Shown here piece after piece: positions 35,114-46,899 of a stretch of DNA of 64,000 bases. The notes below the pieces were generated by a model, which was not told the origin of the DNA, did no database searches, and worked only from the letters and a program-made list of their open reading frames with translations. Origin of the DNA: Kuschelorhynchus macadamiae (taxonomy: Eukaryota > Arthropoda > Insecta > Coleoptera > Curculionidae); the NCBI GenBank assembly GCA_030620095.1, contig JAUTXW010003820.1, positions 558,001 through 622,000 of the forward strand, given 5' to 3'. Within the stretch, counting starts at the first letter, position 1; each line of letters starts with the position of its first letter. Made by a program: the position numbers and the translations under genes.

Positions 35114-36352
35114 TTCCAATGACCTAAAAAATAATTATTTAGAAACAATTTCAATAATATTCGAAATTTCACCTTTAAAAGCGTAAAAAATAATTTATTC
35201 TTTTTACAATCTCTTTGTAATAAATGACTTTCTTTAAACAACTCTTTCGTCCACGGCTTTCAAAAATATTTATTTAAAAATTAAATAATAAATTAAAAAA
35301 AAATGAATAATTCACTAATATTCACTAGTATTCACTAATATTCAAGCAACATTTTTATTTTGAAAGAATTGAAAACTTAAAGGGCTGTGTACAAGTGCGG
35401 AAGCAATAAAACAAAAAGAAAGTCTGTCTGTATATCCAAATCCAAAAAACAAAGCAGAGCGCTTTCGACTAAATAGTCATCCTGAATGCTGCCTCCCAAT
35501 AAGTACAGTTCTATTCAGAGAAAAGTGGTACAAGTCTTATGATTTGTTTTCATCACATTTGCCTACAATCGGCTTTTGCATCTGACGTTTTTCTACATTG
35601 TCACTTGCTAGAGGTTATAATATGCCAAACATTCAAAACATTGATGCGAAGGTTGTTCCGAGGGGTCCGACCGCCTTTGTGCCAAGATTTAAAAAACCGC
35701 TCTTTAAGAAAATAATACGTATTTTGTACTATGTGTACTATATTTTATTCATTTTAAGTTATATATGAATAAAATACAGACACAGGTGTAACTCTTAAAA
35801 CAATAATTCATAAAAATGTAATGTAATGACAACATAAAATATTAAAGAAATATTTTCCTAACCTTGCAAATCCATCAATTAGATTTAAATGGACTTTTCA
35901 CAAATATCATTCTCTATTGAAATAATGAATGTTAACCCCTTCAGGGTTAAAGATTCGAAAGAATCGTTTTAAAATCTCGTTTATTTCATGAGATATTGTA
36001 GAAAAAGTAAATTACTATTTTAAATGTTTTTACGTCTCAATGGTAGATTATATTATTAAGTCATTGGCGAAAGAATCTTAAAATCTTATTTAAAATTTAT
36101 GTAAAGAAGTATTGTTAAAGGGTAAAAATACATTTGACTAAGTTAAGGGCGGAATTTCAAAAAATTCAGAAACTAATTTTTAAATAAATATTTTTGAAAG
36201 CCGTGGACGAAAGAGTTGTTTAAAGAAAGTCATTTATTACAAAGAGATTGTAAAAAGAATAAATTATTTTTTACGCTCTTAAAGGTGAAATTTCGAATAT
36301 TATGGAAATTGTTTCTAAATAATTATTTTTTAGGTCATTGGAAATTTATTTT
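35114..36352. mobile_element. Large inverted repeat, ~180-bp arms
   Basis: Left arm 35114-35292 and right arm about 36175-36352 are inverted copies (shared words GCCGTGGACGAAAGAGTTGT, AAGTCATTTATTACAAAG, CCAATGACCTAAAAAATAAT in the two senses). The ~880-bp interior is non-coding and holds short ATTCACTA repeats (35308-35345) and a Penelope-like tail motif (35452-35510). Similarity stops abruptly outside the arms. This could be a fold-back element, or two inverted copies of one repeat. Confidence 0.7.
35452..35510 (-). ncRNA. Hammerhead-like tail motif, degenerate
   Basis: On the minus strand a GACTA-TT-TAGTC hairpin is followed by GAAAGCGCT and preceded by CAGGATGA. The arrangement matches Penelope-like tail hairpins, but the core CUGANGA is not exact, so cleavage is doubtful. 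Confidence 0.3.
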
Positions 36353-36600
36353 ATTATTAGATCCTTTAATGAAGAAATTATTCACATTTAACTGAATATA
36401 TATTGTAAAAAAAAATATAAACACATTTCGCCATTTTTTATTCTATTAAGAGAAAAATTTCCAAAAATCCAGAAGTTGGGTTTTCGATTATTATTTTTGT
36501 AAGCCATTGACCGAAGAACTGTCCTAAAGTTCCATTTAAAACAAAATGTATAGTAAAAAAGTATAAACATAGTTTATCTCTTTAGGGGTAATTTCAAACA
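36050..36600. repeat. Degenerate repeat units around AAGYCRTTGRCGAA
   Basis: Related blocks start near 36058, 36199 and 36502 (each of the form AAGYCRTKGRCSRAAGA followed by CTTAAA-like text). Unit lengths are unequal. The middle unit is also the right arm of the inverted repeat. Confidence 0.45.
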
Positions 36601-36729
36601 AAATCTTTTCTTACCTTTCACATATATCAGAAAAAAGCCGTCCATCCCAAACATAAACGACTAGCGGTCACCCGCGACTTCGTTCGCGTATATGACTATA
36701 ATGAAAGGGGTGTAAAGAGTTTAAACGCC

Positions 36730-37290
36730 TCATTTGAGTACCTCTTTAGAAACTACGTTTGTTGTTGCATTTTTTGGCTGTAAAATAGCCAACCTACTAC
36801 GCGAACTTACTCTAGAGCATGCAACATAGAGCTGACCATGGGAAAAACAATCGTAGGGCAAGTCTACTCTAGCTCTACCTTGAACTTTGTTAATTGCCAT
36901 GGCAAAACAAAGCTTTAAAGGAAACTGTACACTTTTAAACTGAAAAGGATAGTCTGACGGAATTAAAGGGATACGTAGTATAAAAACTATTTCTTCCAGA
37001 TTAGGGCCACAAATAATATTAGACTCTATTACATTGCTTTGTAATGTTTTAACCTGTAGCCGAGTTCCATTACACAATTTTGGTGGATTTAAATTTCAAA
37101 TAAGCATCACTGGTACCTCCACTTTTAAAGTAAGGACTCGACAGCATAATTAACCGCATTTCCTTGGTCTATAACTACATCTATTGAGTAGTATGTTAAT
37201 TGTGGAGCAGTAATTTTATCCAATAAAGCTAAATTTATTTCACCTGCTGTGCTATTTTTTGGAGTTAATATAGCTCGTTCTTTAAACTAA
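36730..37290 (-). pseudogene. Helitron Pif1-type helicase, C-terminal remnant
   Basis: The main frame (37077-36730) has C-N-G-T-R-L-Q-V, then P-R/L-I-P-L-I-P-S-D-like text, F-P-L-K-L-C-F-A-M-A-I-N-K-V-Q-G and C-F-S-H-G-Q-L-Y-V-A-C-S-R-V. These are the last helicase motifs (V and VI) of Helitron RepHel proteins. Upstream text to about 37290 adds E-V-N-L-A-L-L and Y-Y-S-I-D in broken frames. The Rep nuclease domain and the Walker motifs are absent, so the copy cannot move itself. Confidence 0.85.
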
Positions 37291-37329
37291 GAAGCGATTT
37301 TATTTTGACAACTTTTGAGTCCACTATAA

Positions 37330-38000
37330 ACATTTAAGGGGTAGTTCCAACCCCTTGGAAACTGAGTTTCGAAGAATCCCTTCTTATCAAAACTCTGCAC
37401 AAAATCAAGCTGTTTGCACAGCTCGGCAAACGATTTGAGAAACATCGCAAAAATTAATCAATGACCCGATTTTTTCAAAAACCCTTAAAATATGTAATAA
37501 AAATATAATATTAAAGGGGTGGTTTCAGCCCCTTGGTTACCCTGTCTCGGCTTTTAAAAATTTTTAAACTATGTAAACAAATAAAATATAAAGCATATTA
37601 TATTGAAGCGTTTTCCGAATAACTTACGGTTTTTTAAATAAAATATATTATAATATTTAAGGGATGGTTTCACCCCTTTGGACACATTGTACGAATTTTT
37701 TAAAAATCCTAAAATATGTAAAATAAAATTCAAAAACAAGTGTTCAAGCGTTTTTTTGAAAAACTAACCGGTGGTGGTTTCACCCCTTTGAACACCTTGA
37801 ATGAATTTTTAAAGAATCCTAAAATATGTAAAAAATAAATTAAAAACAAACTGACGGTTTTTTAAATAAAAAATATTGTAATATTTAATGGGTGGTTTCA
37901 CCCCCTTGGAATTTGAGTTTTGAAAAATCCCTTCTTGTCGAACCTCTACTCTAAAATCAACCTGTATGCTAAAATTCAACCTTCTACCTCAAGCGGTTTG
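37330..38000. repeat. Minisatellite within the Helitron, five diverged units
   Basis: The phrase GGGGTGGTTTCACCCCTTTGG or a close variant recurs near 37337, 37515, 37660, 37770 and 37888. Some units continue into GAATCCCTTCTTRTC. Spacing is 110-180 bp. Similar internal repeats are common in insect Helitrons. Confidence 0.75.
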
Positions 38001-38059
38001 AGCTGGAGCGTGGTGAGTGACTCAGTCAACTAAGTCTTTTATATACTAGTATAGATTTC

Positions 38060-38455
38060 AGAAATAGATTTTTTTATGTATTATCTAGGTAGAGATAAAG
38101 CAATCAATAAATACTTTTTAATTTTGCTTCTAGAAGAATCACAACCCAAACTTTCTTCTGGCATCAACAATTACGACAAAATCTGTCTGTATAATAAATA
38201 AAATTACTATTAAAAAAAACCACTGTTAAAATTTATAGTTAATTTAACAAATGAAATATTTTATTCAAAAATATCATGAATCACAATTTTATCCTATTTT
38301 GGCACCCCAAGAATCGTTCGCCTTTGTGCACGCAGAATATGCACACATATAAAAACGGCCGTGGGGGGTGATGAGGAAACAAATACATAGTGAGATTTAA
38401 AGCAAGTGTACGATATATATAAACAAAAACGAAATTGAACGTGAATAATAAAAAT
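38060..38455. other. Unannotated sequence
   Basis: No gene is supported. The overlapping frames at 38281-38487 have no recognisable motifs. Confidence 0.45.
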
Positions 38456-38456
38456 A

Positions 38457-39330
38457 CTAAAATAAGCAAGAACAACCAACAAGACATAAAAAAAAATATT
38501 TTATCATAGCGCCTACTTTCTGGATTACTTGATTCAGTTTGTTGAGCATTGAGTTAATTATATTTACCTTAATATTGGGATCAAGTTCTTCCCAGAACTG
38601 ATGGATTATTTTCCACAGTTCATCAGAATTTCGAGGTCTAAAGTTACGTCTATATATTTTTTTCACTATCAATTCCCAAATGTTCTCTATCGGATTCATA
38701 GCCGGACTGTAAGAAGGCCAAGGCAATACTTCAACATTATTATTCTGAAACAACTGTCTTATATTATTGGCAGTATGGCCAGAGCAATTATCATGTTGGT
38801 AAATAAATGAATTATTTGGATATAATTGGGCGACTGATGGAGACATTATGTGTTCCAAAATACGTTCATAACATGCTGCATTAAACCTACCTTCCATGCG
38901 ATAACATACGCCTAATCCATGGACACTCATTCAATCCCATACATCAATGGAAAATCATCCAGTTTTGTAAGCTAAGCCGTTCGTATATTTTTCTGGAAAT
39001 CTGCTATCGTCTGGACGGTATACACGAATTTGGTCATTATAGGTGGATTCAAAGTTGTGGCTGAAAGTATACATAGTTCAAGGCAAAAATTAGCCCTCCC
39101 TGTTTTTACTCTTCAGTCAGCAACATTTTTTATATAGCCACTCGGTTTTTAAATTCTGAATTGCTAATCCTCCTACTTGCCGTGGGCTGTAATTCAGGAA
39201 ACCCTGTGGCAATCACAGCATCCCTAGAGACTGCAAAAGAATTTTGTCTCAGGTGACCTATGAGGGCCGCATCCTGTTCTGCGTTGGAAACCCTGTTATA
39301 TCGTGAACTTGCGTTCCTTTCTCATGTTCT
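38457..39330 (-). pseudogene. Tc1-type transposase, broken
   Basis: The C-terminal frame (38930-38457) has Y-Q-H-D-N-C-S-G-H-T (second catalytic Asp), then L-P-W-P-S-Y-S-P-A-M-N-P-I-E-N-I-W-E (catalytic Glu), matching the DD34E core of Tc1 elements. Upstream text in shifted frames to about 39330 includes Y-N-D-Q-I-R-V-Y-R-P-D and A-A-L-I-G-H-L-R-Q-N-S-F, an interior part of the same protein with stops. Relatives have L-N-P where this copy has M-N-P. Termini were not identified. Confidence 0.75.
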
Positions 39331-39339
39331 CTCCCATCG

Positions 39340-39795
39340 TTTTTTGATTTTTAAAATGGTCGATTTACTTTTCCGGTATCGCTCTGTTAGACGCTCTAGG
39401 TATAGAAACTTAAAAGTGTAGTGTCAATAAACTACACCAACTGTGAGAAGCAACCTACATATTTAGATGTAATCAAGAAATAAGACTAATAGATGTCTTT
39501 TACAGTTGAAGCTTTAAGCAAAAATGACAACACAGGGGCTAGTTTAGACCAAAATAAAAAATAAAAACCATTGTGGAGAGAACCAAAAAACATAAATCTT
39601 TACAAAGTATATTTCAAACAATTGGTGATTAATGACAAATGCGTTGTTAATATAAATTCAAAGTGAAAGGTAAACCAAACTAAAATAATTAAAAACCCAA
39701 AAGCAAGTCCTTGCGGGAAGATAGACAAAACGAAATTAACTGAACAAAAATGTTTAAATATTTTTGTAATATTAAAATGTCTCATACGATTAAGA
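39340..39795. other. Unannotated sequence
   Basis: No supported feature. Confidence 0.45.
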
Positions 39796-39801
39796 ACAAC
39801 C

Positions 39802-40190
39802 TTGAAAAATGTTCAAGTAACAGCAGACATAATAAATAAACTCAACAAAAGTGGAGCTTATAAGCTCAACTGTTTTGATTGTGGCGTTACTTACATAGAA
39901 GAACCTATACACATATGTCAGTTCGCATTAATGAACATTTTAGTAACCTTAATAAGTCACCATTTGGTAGTCACATTCAGTCTAGTCAACATAATTTTGA
40001 TCCAGGCAACAATTGTAAGTTTTTGGTTAATATTAATTTAAATATCTTGAGACTTGATTTTCTTGAATATCTTGAGAATAGTAATGAACTTAAGCACAAT
40101 CCAAATTGTTTCAACACACAAGTTAATCTCAAAGAACTTTCCTATCAATTAACAGAAGATTGTGTTCTACTTACAATCGCTTCCTCTTAA
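39802..40190 (+). pseudogene. Penelope-like GIY-YIG endonuclease fragment
   Basis: The first frame gives K-S-G-A-Y-K-L-N-C-F-D-C-G-V-T-Y-I, the GIY-type start with its CxxC finger. After about 39900 the sequence continues in the next frame with M-S-V-R-I-N-E-H and F-L-E-Y-L-E-N to a stop at 40190. This is the end of a Penelope-like ORF with one frameshift at the Y-(I)-G position. No RT part precedes it. Confidence 0.65.
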
Positions 40191-40194
40191 AATT

Positions 40195-40745
40195 CTGAAA
40201 CGTTCACCTCGTTAGTACTGGGGCACGCTTATGAACCACCTACCCTTTTCCTTTTTCCTGCCCAAACCCTTTTTTACCCAAATCATTGTTAAAAAAATGT
40301 TACTTAAAAGTGTTTATCCATTTCTCTACCTTAAACAAAAATAAATACATTATCAGACTTTGTGATATCCCCTTCTTCTTTTTGAAAGATTTTCGAAAGA
40401 TTACTTAAACCCACGGACCACGGGCTATTCTTGTATGAAAGGTCAGTAAATTTTACATATTACTGCGCATCTTTCCATTAGTTTTATTTAATTTAAATGT
40501 GAATTTATATTAAGGTTACCTACACACAAAGCTAATTTGTAGTGATTTATTTTTCTCGGCTCTGTCCATCTATCCAGAATGGTCTTTGTTCCTAATATAT
40601 CAAATCATTTTATTTCTAAAATGATACCTTAGTTTATGGAATTCGTCATATATACAGTTATTATCTTTACAATGAGTAAATTTTGAAAAAACAATTATTG
40701 AATTTATTAAGTAAAATCATTTATTAAGTAAAAACGTTTTGAGCC
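40195..40745. other. Unannotated sequence
   Basis: Possibly the 3' flank of the Penelope-like fragment. No motif could be supported. Confidence 0.4.
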
Positions 40746-40749
40746 TATT

Positions 40750-41930
40750 TTAAAACATATTAATACTAGTGCTTTGTTTAATTACAGTAGATAACTTATT
40801 AAACAGTTTTGGTCCCAATTTAAGTATAACGTTTTTTGATATATTCATTCTGCTATAAGGCATTGAAAACTGATTATTATACCTAGTGGTGTAATTATGG
40901 AAATCGTTATTCTTATAAAACTTGTCACAATTTTTAAAAACGAACAAACATATTCCAGACAAAGCCACACATGGTACTGGTAAAATGTTGAACTCCTTAA
41001 GATATTGTTTGCAGGAAGTAGTAGGGGATACTCCGGCAATACATCTCACTATATACTTTTGGCTCTTAAACACTTTCTCGGCATGAGGTGAAGCTCCCCA
41101 GATCTGACTACCGTATAATATCCGTGAGTGTGCAACAACGTAATACAAACTAATGATTTGTGACAAATCCATGACCAACTTAAGGTTACATATGACATAA
41201 CAAAGGCTAATCAATTTTGAGGCAACGTTCGAACATTTACACTCCCAAGATAAATTATCATCCAGGGTAACACCAAGTCAAGATTCCTATGATTTTAAAA
41301 AGTATGAAAGACCATATAATGAGTCTTTCTTTAGTTTAAGAGTAGTCTATTGAGGGTAATGAAGTTCATCGAAAGACCTACTAGAAGCACTATCAATACT
41401 GTGAGCTAATTCCATAAGCATGGGATTAACAAAGAACAAAAATAGTATTGGGCCGAGGATAGAGCCCTGCGGCACACCGACGCGACATCGACACTTAAGT
41501 TCCACTGCTGCGCTGCCAGAGCCTTTAGGTGGCATATTCTTAATTTACACATACTGCAGGCATTCTTTTAAAAAAATGAAAACCAATTTAATATTAGGCC
41601 TCTAATGCCATACATGTCCATCTTGCGTAGAAGAGCATCATGCTCAACACAGACGAACGCCCTGTTGAGATCACAATAAATTCCAACAGGGCGCTCGCCC
41701 GCCTTTAGATACTCTACAACCTCCTCAAGAAAAGACAAGCAGGCCGAAAAAGTAGACTTTTTAAAGATAAATCCGTGTCCGGCTGATTAGGTGAAATTAT
41801 ATTATTTTTGTATAAGTATGATAGAAGTTTGTCTAGCATCGCGTACTCAAAGACCTTTGAGAAACAAGATGTATCATTTTTATTGACATTATTTCTAGCC
41901 CGTGCATAGTTGCTAGTAGTATACACATGT
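40750..41930 (-). pseudogene. Jockey-like LINE reverse transcriptase, broken
   Basis: Right to left: F-S-K-V-F-E-Y-A-M-L-D-K-L-L-like text (41714-41926), G-I-Y-C-D-L-N-R-A-F-V-C-V-E-H (about 41640-41690, where the second conserved Asp of the F-D-C-V-D-H motif is Val), G-V-P-Q-G-S-I-L-G-P-I-L-F (41440-41490), and a C-terminal region with Y-Y-V-V-A-H-S-R-I-L-Y-G and I-W-G-A-S-P-H-A (40750-41214). The FADD-type box between 41347 and 41260 is missing, so the copy is inactive. Clade assignment from motifs only. Confidence 0.78.
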
Positions 41931-42587
41931 TAAATATTTTATCTTAAAATTGGGTAGCTTTAATTCGTCGGAGGCGTCAGCAAAGCGCAGATAATCTAAG
42001 TGCGATCCATCAATCCTAATGCCGTTTTTAACTGACTTCAAAAAAGAAGGAGGGTTCTCAATTCGATCTGTATGTATTTTTTTATGTTTGTTCGAGCATA
42101 TTGTCTTATGCTTATTGCCGATTTTGGGGAGCTCAACACCAAATTGTGGAGAAAGTTTCTCTTTTGTAAAAATGCAATTTACTGGTTTGGGTATTTTTGT
42201 GGATAGTTTATGAAGGTTCAAGAGGTCTTTTGTATATTTAATTGTTTCTTCATTTTGATAACGTAATATTACATCAGCATTATTACATCCTGGCACTCTG
42301 CCTTCTAGTAGATGCTTGAAACAATAGAAGTACGGATTTTTCTATAATGTTACCATCGAACTTCAGCTTCTTTGATGTTGTTTGCCTCTCCCTTGGGCAT
42401 TTATTTTTTTACCTCTTACCTCTGCTATAGTTATTTCTAGCATCATCTCTGATCCCACATTTATCTTATTTCTTAGACCGACAAAATTCAAATAAAATAT
42501 AACAATATGTAACCGCTTACCCTGCACGCTTGGCACGTAATGGCCCGGTAGACTCGAAAACATTAGCTCTGTGACTATGTACCACAT
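41913..42587 (-). pseudogene. Chimeric retroelement debris
   Basis: The frame 42296-41913 ends with G-I-R-I-D-G-S-H-L-D-Y-L-R-F-A-D-A, which resembles the FADD region of an RTE-type RT with its second Asp replaced. The preceding ~90 residues (P-K-P-V-N-C-I-F-T-K-E-K and others) are not recognised. A second frame at 42587-42363 (P-G-H-Y-V-P-S-V-Q-G) is also unassigned. Probably two or more old fragments joined. Confidence 0.4.
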
Positions 42588-42599
42588 ACTTGAAACAAA

Positions 42600-43530
42600 A
42601 CATAAATTTTGGTCACTGTAATTTAAATTATTTTATAGGGTCTAAATGAACTCTATATAGTTTCAGGCCAATAAAACAACTCCCCACCTTTATTCCCTCG
42701 TTCTGGTTCCTACTTTATAACCTCATACAATTTTAATGTAAATAAGTTCTAAAACAGTAATACCCTTTACTGGTTTATTATTTTATTACCGTAGTTTACG
42801 ATACAATTCCAATTTCAAGAGCGAAGGTTTTATTTCCGATTTATTGGAACAATAATTTTCAATTAAAGTCACCAGGAGTTTTACGGTTTTCATAATAACG
42901 GTAACAAATGTTTTCGCGGATTACGTGTTGCCCAGTTTTAATAATTTAATTTAAATTGTATATACACGCAATTTTTAAACTGATGATTTTGTAGTTTGTT
43001 TAAGTTTTTTAAATAAGTTTTTGGTTCATTACGAATAAAATTAATTAATTTAAACTGCTATTACCTAATTTACCCAGCTGTAAGAGTCTTATTTACAGGA
43101 CGGCTTTGTTAAAACGCAAATAACGCAATAAATCCTCTAAAGGGGAAACAACAATATAGAGTTGGTAATTAAATTTTTATTATTATCATTCAGGACAGAA
43201 ACAACTCAAAATGCAGCTTAAATAAGTAAAAAAATCAGAAACCCGAAAGTGGCACTTTAGAACAAAGTGCAGCTGCATCAATAATCATTAGTCAACAAAT
43301 ACGAAAAAAAATATAGACTGATGTTATAATGGCTGTACGAGGCGAGGAAGTTTAAAGCATCCTGATTACGAATTCAACAACCCAAATTGTGCCCCATTTA
43401 TATATAATTTGTATATATTTTTATATAAAAGTTCAAACCAAGAGAAAAATCAAAATATTCCAAGAATAACAGGTTTTATTTGCAAAAATATACTTGAAAA
43501 TACATTTATAGTAAGTATTTTATAGATAAC
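42600..43530. other. Unannotated AT-rich sequence
   Basis: No supported feature. Confidence 0.5.
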
Positions 43531-43534
43531 TTTT

Positions 43535-44400
43535 TTTAAATGCTGACTTTCGCTTATATTCCTGATCGCTTTCCCTTATAAGAAATTAATAATAAGCCCC
43601 TATTATTGCCGGATCATATCTACCTCTGGAGCGTTGCTCGATTGTTTGCACATCTTCGTGAAATCTTTCTCCTTGCTCGTCACTAACCATACCCAAATTT
43701 TCGGGAAAAAAATTTAAATGGTTGTGCAATAATGTATTTTAAGAGACATCCGACAAACCATTTTGCAGTAGTTTTCAAGTAGTTCAAGTTTTCCGTAGTT
43801 TTCTATTTTTTCATTTTCTAAAAATTCCAAAACAATTCTATTAAAAGACCTCCACGCAGCTAATTCAACATTACCTAATTTTTGATCAAACATTACATCC
43901 CGTAGTATTTTTTAAGTTTTTGGTGCAACAAATGTTCTTTCCTTAAGCTTAGCTTACTTAGATTAGGAAAATTTTGTTTATGGTATTTAAACGCATCTCT
44001 TTCTTTAATGTGTAATAGAGGTCACAGAGAAGAGGTATAGTCTTTACGTTAGCTTGGCTTGGAACAAATTGATCTTTCTGAAGCCATTCTTTCCATTACT
44101 CTACTGTCCCAAAGACAAAGAAAACAGCAATACATGGTAAATCCACCCTGGAACCCTAGAAACATTCCTATGACTTTTAGGTCACTACGTATCTGCCACT
44201 TATACGTATCATAGCTTACTGTACTGAGAATAAGTGACACACTTTCGTATGTTTCCTTCATGTCAACTGCATGCCCAAGAGGAATAAGGGTCTTTTGTTG
44301 CCATTATGGAACAGAACTACTTTTAAACTTATTTCAGAAGAATCTATAAAAAAATGCTATTTGTCCGGGGTATAGGCCTCCTAATGTTTTCATAACACTA
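43535..44400 (-). pseudogene. Unclassified repetitive protein family, broken copy
   Basis: Right to left, across several frames: F-H-N-G-N-K, a M-K-E-T-Y-E-S-V-type segment, W-Q-I-R-S-D-L-K-V-I-G, G-F-T-M-Y-C-C-F-L-C-L-W-D-S-R (44049-44261), then L-N-F-F-P-E-N-L-G-M-V-S-D-E-Q-G-E-R-F-H-E-D and R-Y-D-P-A-I-I-G, ending near S-D-Q-E-Y-K-R-K-S-A-F at about 43545. From memory this matches a multi-copy arthropod protein family of unknown function. The CCxxC...WDSR and D-E-x-G-E-R-F-H blocks are its landmarks. At least four disruptions are present. Confidence 0.55.
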
Positions 44401-44404
44401 TTTG

Positions 44405-44740
44405 AATTAACACAAACTCACATTTTATTCTGTTTACGGTTTATTGTATATTTATTGTAACTTTGGTTCCAGTGGCTAGTAAATTTCATTGTTGTAATCT
44501 TGAACCTAATAGTTCAGCATGCTCTTTAGACAAGTGGATATCACGAATTAGATCATTTAATTCAGTTTTTTCTTCTCTTTCGGGAAAATAAGAACGGTTC
44601 TTCTCAATTTAATAAAAACAATGTGATTAAAATACTTTAGTTTTTGCCGAAAAATAATCATAACCCAAAAATCTTACGTGTTAGGAAGTTTTTACCATCA
44701 ATTTCGCATTTAGCGACCAAACATTAACAAAAAATTGCCT
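44405..44740. other. Unannotated sequence
   Basis: No supported feature. Confidence 0.45.
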
Positions 44741-44746
44741 TTTACA

Positions 44747-46044
44747 CAGTGACGGCTCGTACTATAAAAATTAGGGTCAGCCGAGGCTCAAGGCCAATTA
44801 AGGGCAGTTTTACGGTGAGGGGGTAATAATAAACCCCCCTCCTCCGCCTAGACCGGTCAAACATCACGTGTAATTAACATATTTTTACGTGAAAATTACG
44901 ATTAAAAACTTGGCTAAGAAACACTATAGCACAAGAGCGACCTGTTGGATTGGGTCTCTTGCATATTCATAGGAATATGATGTAAATATAAACAATGTAA
45001 TTAATAAATTTACTGCAGGAACAAAATTGGACGATATTCTATAACTATTTATTAGAGGCTGTTTTTTTCCGACTTATGGCACAACAAGTATGATCAAAAA
45101 TATAGGTATTTATGTTGTTATCATACCATTTATAATAAAATATATTTACAAACTTTTTTTTAATTACCCCCCCCAGAACGGTTTCGTAAAAGCGCCCTTG
45201 AGGCCAATGTGGTGTTAATTGGTGCCGCGTCCAAATATGGTCAAATACCTACTAGTTTTTTATTTTTTTCCGTTTATTTCTTCAATAATAATTAGGTAGG
45301 TACTAACCTATATATAGCAGATATATAGGCTAGAGTATAAATTTAATAAATAAGAAAACAATGTGGAGTAAAACGCTCCAGTCAGTCAATTTAATTTTTT
45401 GAGATTCCAAACAAAGTGAAAGTTACATACACAACCAAAAAAGCATATTGTCCAGCAAGAGCCACGACGCGGCCGGCCGACTTCTAAAACGAATTGCAAA
45501 TGATATTTTAAAATATTCACTTGCACTTATTTCGTCACCACATTTAAACATGTAACATGTAAAAATTGCTAATATAATATATTAACCATCATTAGTCATG
45601 ACTAAAGTAAAGAACTGACTAAAATTAATTTAAAAATAAGTAGTATCATTTTATAATAATTACAACTAATTCATGTAAAATGGTAGTTATTCAATTGAGA
45701 AAAATTCCGGGGATACGGCCACATGCAGATAGACCGGTGTTGGGATGTATGCGAACGTACTACGAACCGCGTGAATTAGTACATGAAGTTTAGCATGTGA
45801 GATGATGGAATCGACTGGCCGAGCCACCGTCTATAATAAATATATTAGAATCTGTGGACGGTGGCCCGCAGACTACTGTTAATGGCGTTATTTGGAAATA
45901 ATAAACTACATTTTGGATATGTACGTTTTTAGGATGTTTGCAAAATTATTTTTGAAAAATATTTACTTTTTAAAAAGAGAATTTTCCCTGTATATTTTCT
46001 GGTATGGTACGGCCAACCCTGCCGCCCCTGACGAGCCGTCACTG
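44747..46044. mobile_element. Non-autonomous TIR transposon with TTACA duplication
   Basis: Starts CAGTGACGGCTCGT (44747) and ends with its exact inverse ACGAGCCGTCACTG (46044). TTACA lies directly outside both ends (44742-44746 and 46045-46049), a 5-bp target-site duplication. The interior is about 1.3 kb, non-coding, with a G+C-rich block near 45460-45480. The superfamily is uncertain: the terminus resembles several families, and 5-bp duplications are known for Transib among others. Confidence 0.75.
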
Positions 46045-46054
46045 TTACACCACA

Positions 46055-46895
46055 GTCGCAAAATGCCTGTAAACTAGTGAATTGAAGAAAAAAACTATGA
46101 GCAGAAAATATCCAATAAAATGTAAAAATTGAAGATGTGTTCAAAACTTTGCTATGATTTAGGAATAGTTCTGAATAAATCTATTTCCCTAAGTATTCAG
46201 TAAACTAAGTTAAGTACTTTAGATTTTAATTAGATACCTCACGAGTAGATAGTTAAAATTTTAGTTCTCATCATGATTCATCTCAGAAATTGTCGGTAAT
46301 TAAATTATTGGTTTAAGTTCTAGTATCAGATAAATACTGAGGTGAAGAGGTTATAACATTCGTTATTTTGTGCCGCAAAGTTTATATGTATAGATATACC
46401 TTTCAGACTCGAACTGTTTTTTTTATAAACATTGCAAACTTCGAGAATAATCATTTCAGAAAAATGGAATAGTTTACATGAAACGGATTGAGAGCAAGTT
46501 TTAGCCACATTATACTGTGACTTTTGCATTCTATGCTACAAAGACTATTACAGGATAATTTTTGCACGAGCGATGGTAAACACATCACCGTTCAAATTAA
46601 AGGATGCCAGAAAATGTTCATCAAGGAAACAAATACCAATACCAATAAAGATCTTAAAATTTCTTGCAACATCCTTTAATTAAAAAAGTTGGAATCTTCT
46701 TAAATGTAAAGTAATTAATGTGCCAAAATAGAGTAATAAAAATTTTTCGGAAAAATACGTCTGTTTTTTTTTCCGATAAACTTAAAATGAAGTATCATAA
46801 CCTTCAAAAGTGGATTTCGTGTTTTCGTTTCAAAAATACTCATGCAAGGAGTAAAGGAATTGTGTAACGTTTGTGAAAGTATCAAAGTGAGTACA
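46055..46895. other. Unannotated sequence
   Basis: No gene is supported. A 12-base inverted pair (AATTAAAGGATG near 46596 and its inverse near 46671) might mark a tiny MITE. Confidence 0.4.
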
Positions 46896-46899
46896 AAGC

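Larger units (their letters stand above)
36661..38055 (-). mobile_element. Helitron with both termini, internally deleted
   Basis: The minus-strand element starts TCTATACTAGTATATAAAAG at 38055, preceded by host A. It ends with a CGCGA-ACGAAG-TCGCG hairpin, then GGTGACCG and CTAG at 36664-36661, followed by host T. This is the classic A|TC...CTRR|T rolling-circle arrangement with a 3' hairpin about 10 bases from the end. Length is about 1.4 kb, far shorter than an autonomous Helitron, because most of the Rep-helicase gene is missing. Confidence 0.88.

Noticed and set aside
38281..38487. Small hydrophobic minus-strand proteins (68 and 62 codons in overlapping frames)
   Set aside because: Two overlapping frames of low-complexity, AT-rich DNA with no motif. 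More likely chance frames downstream of the Tc1 remnant.
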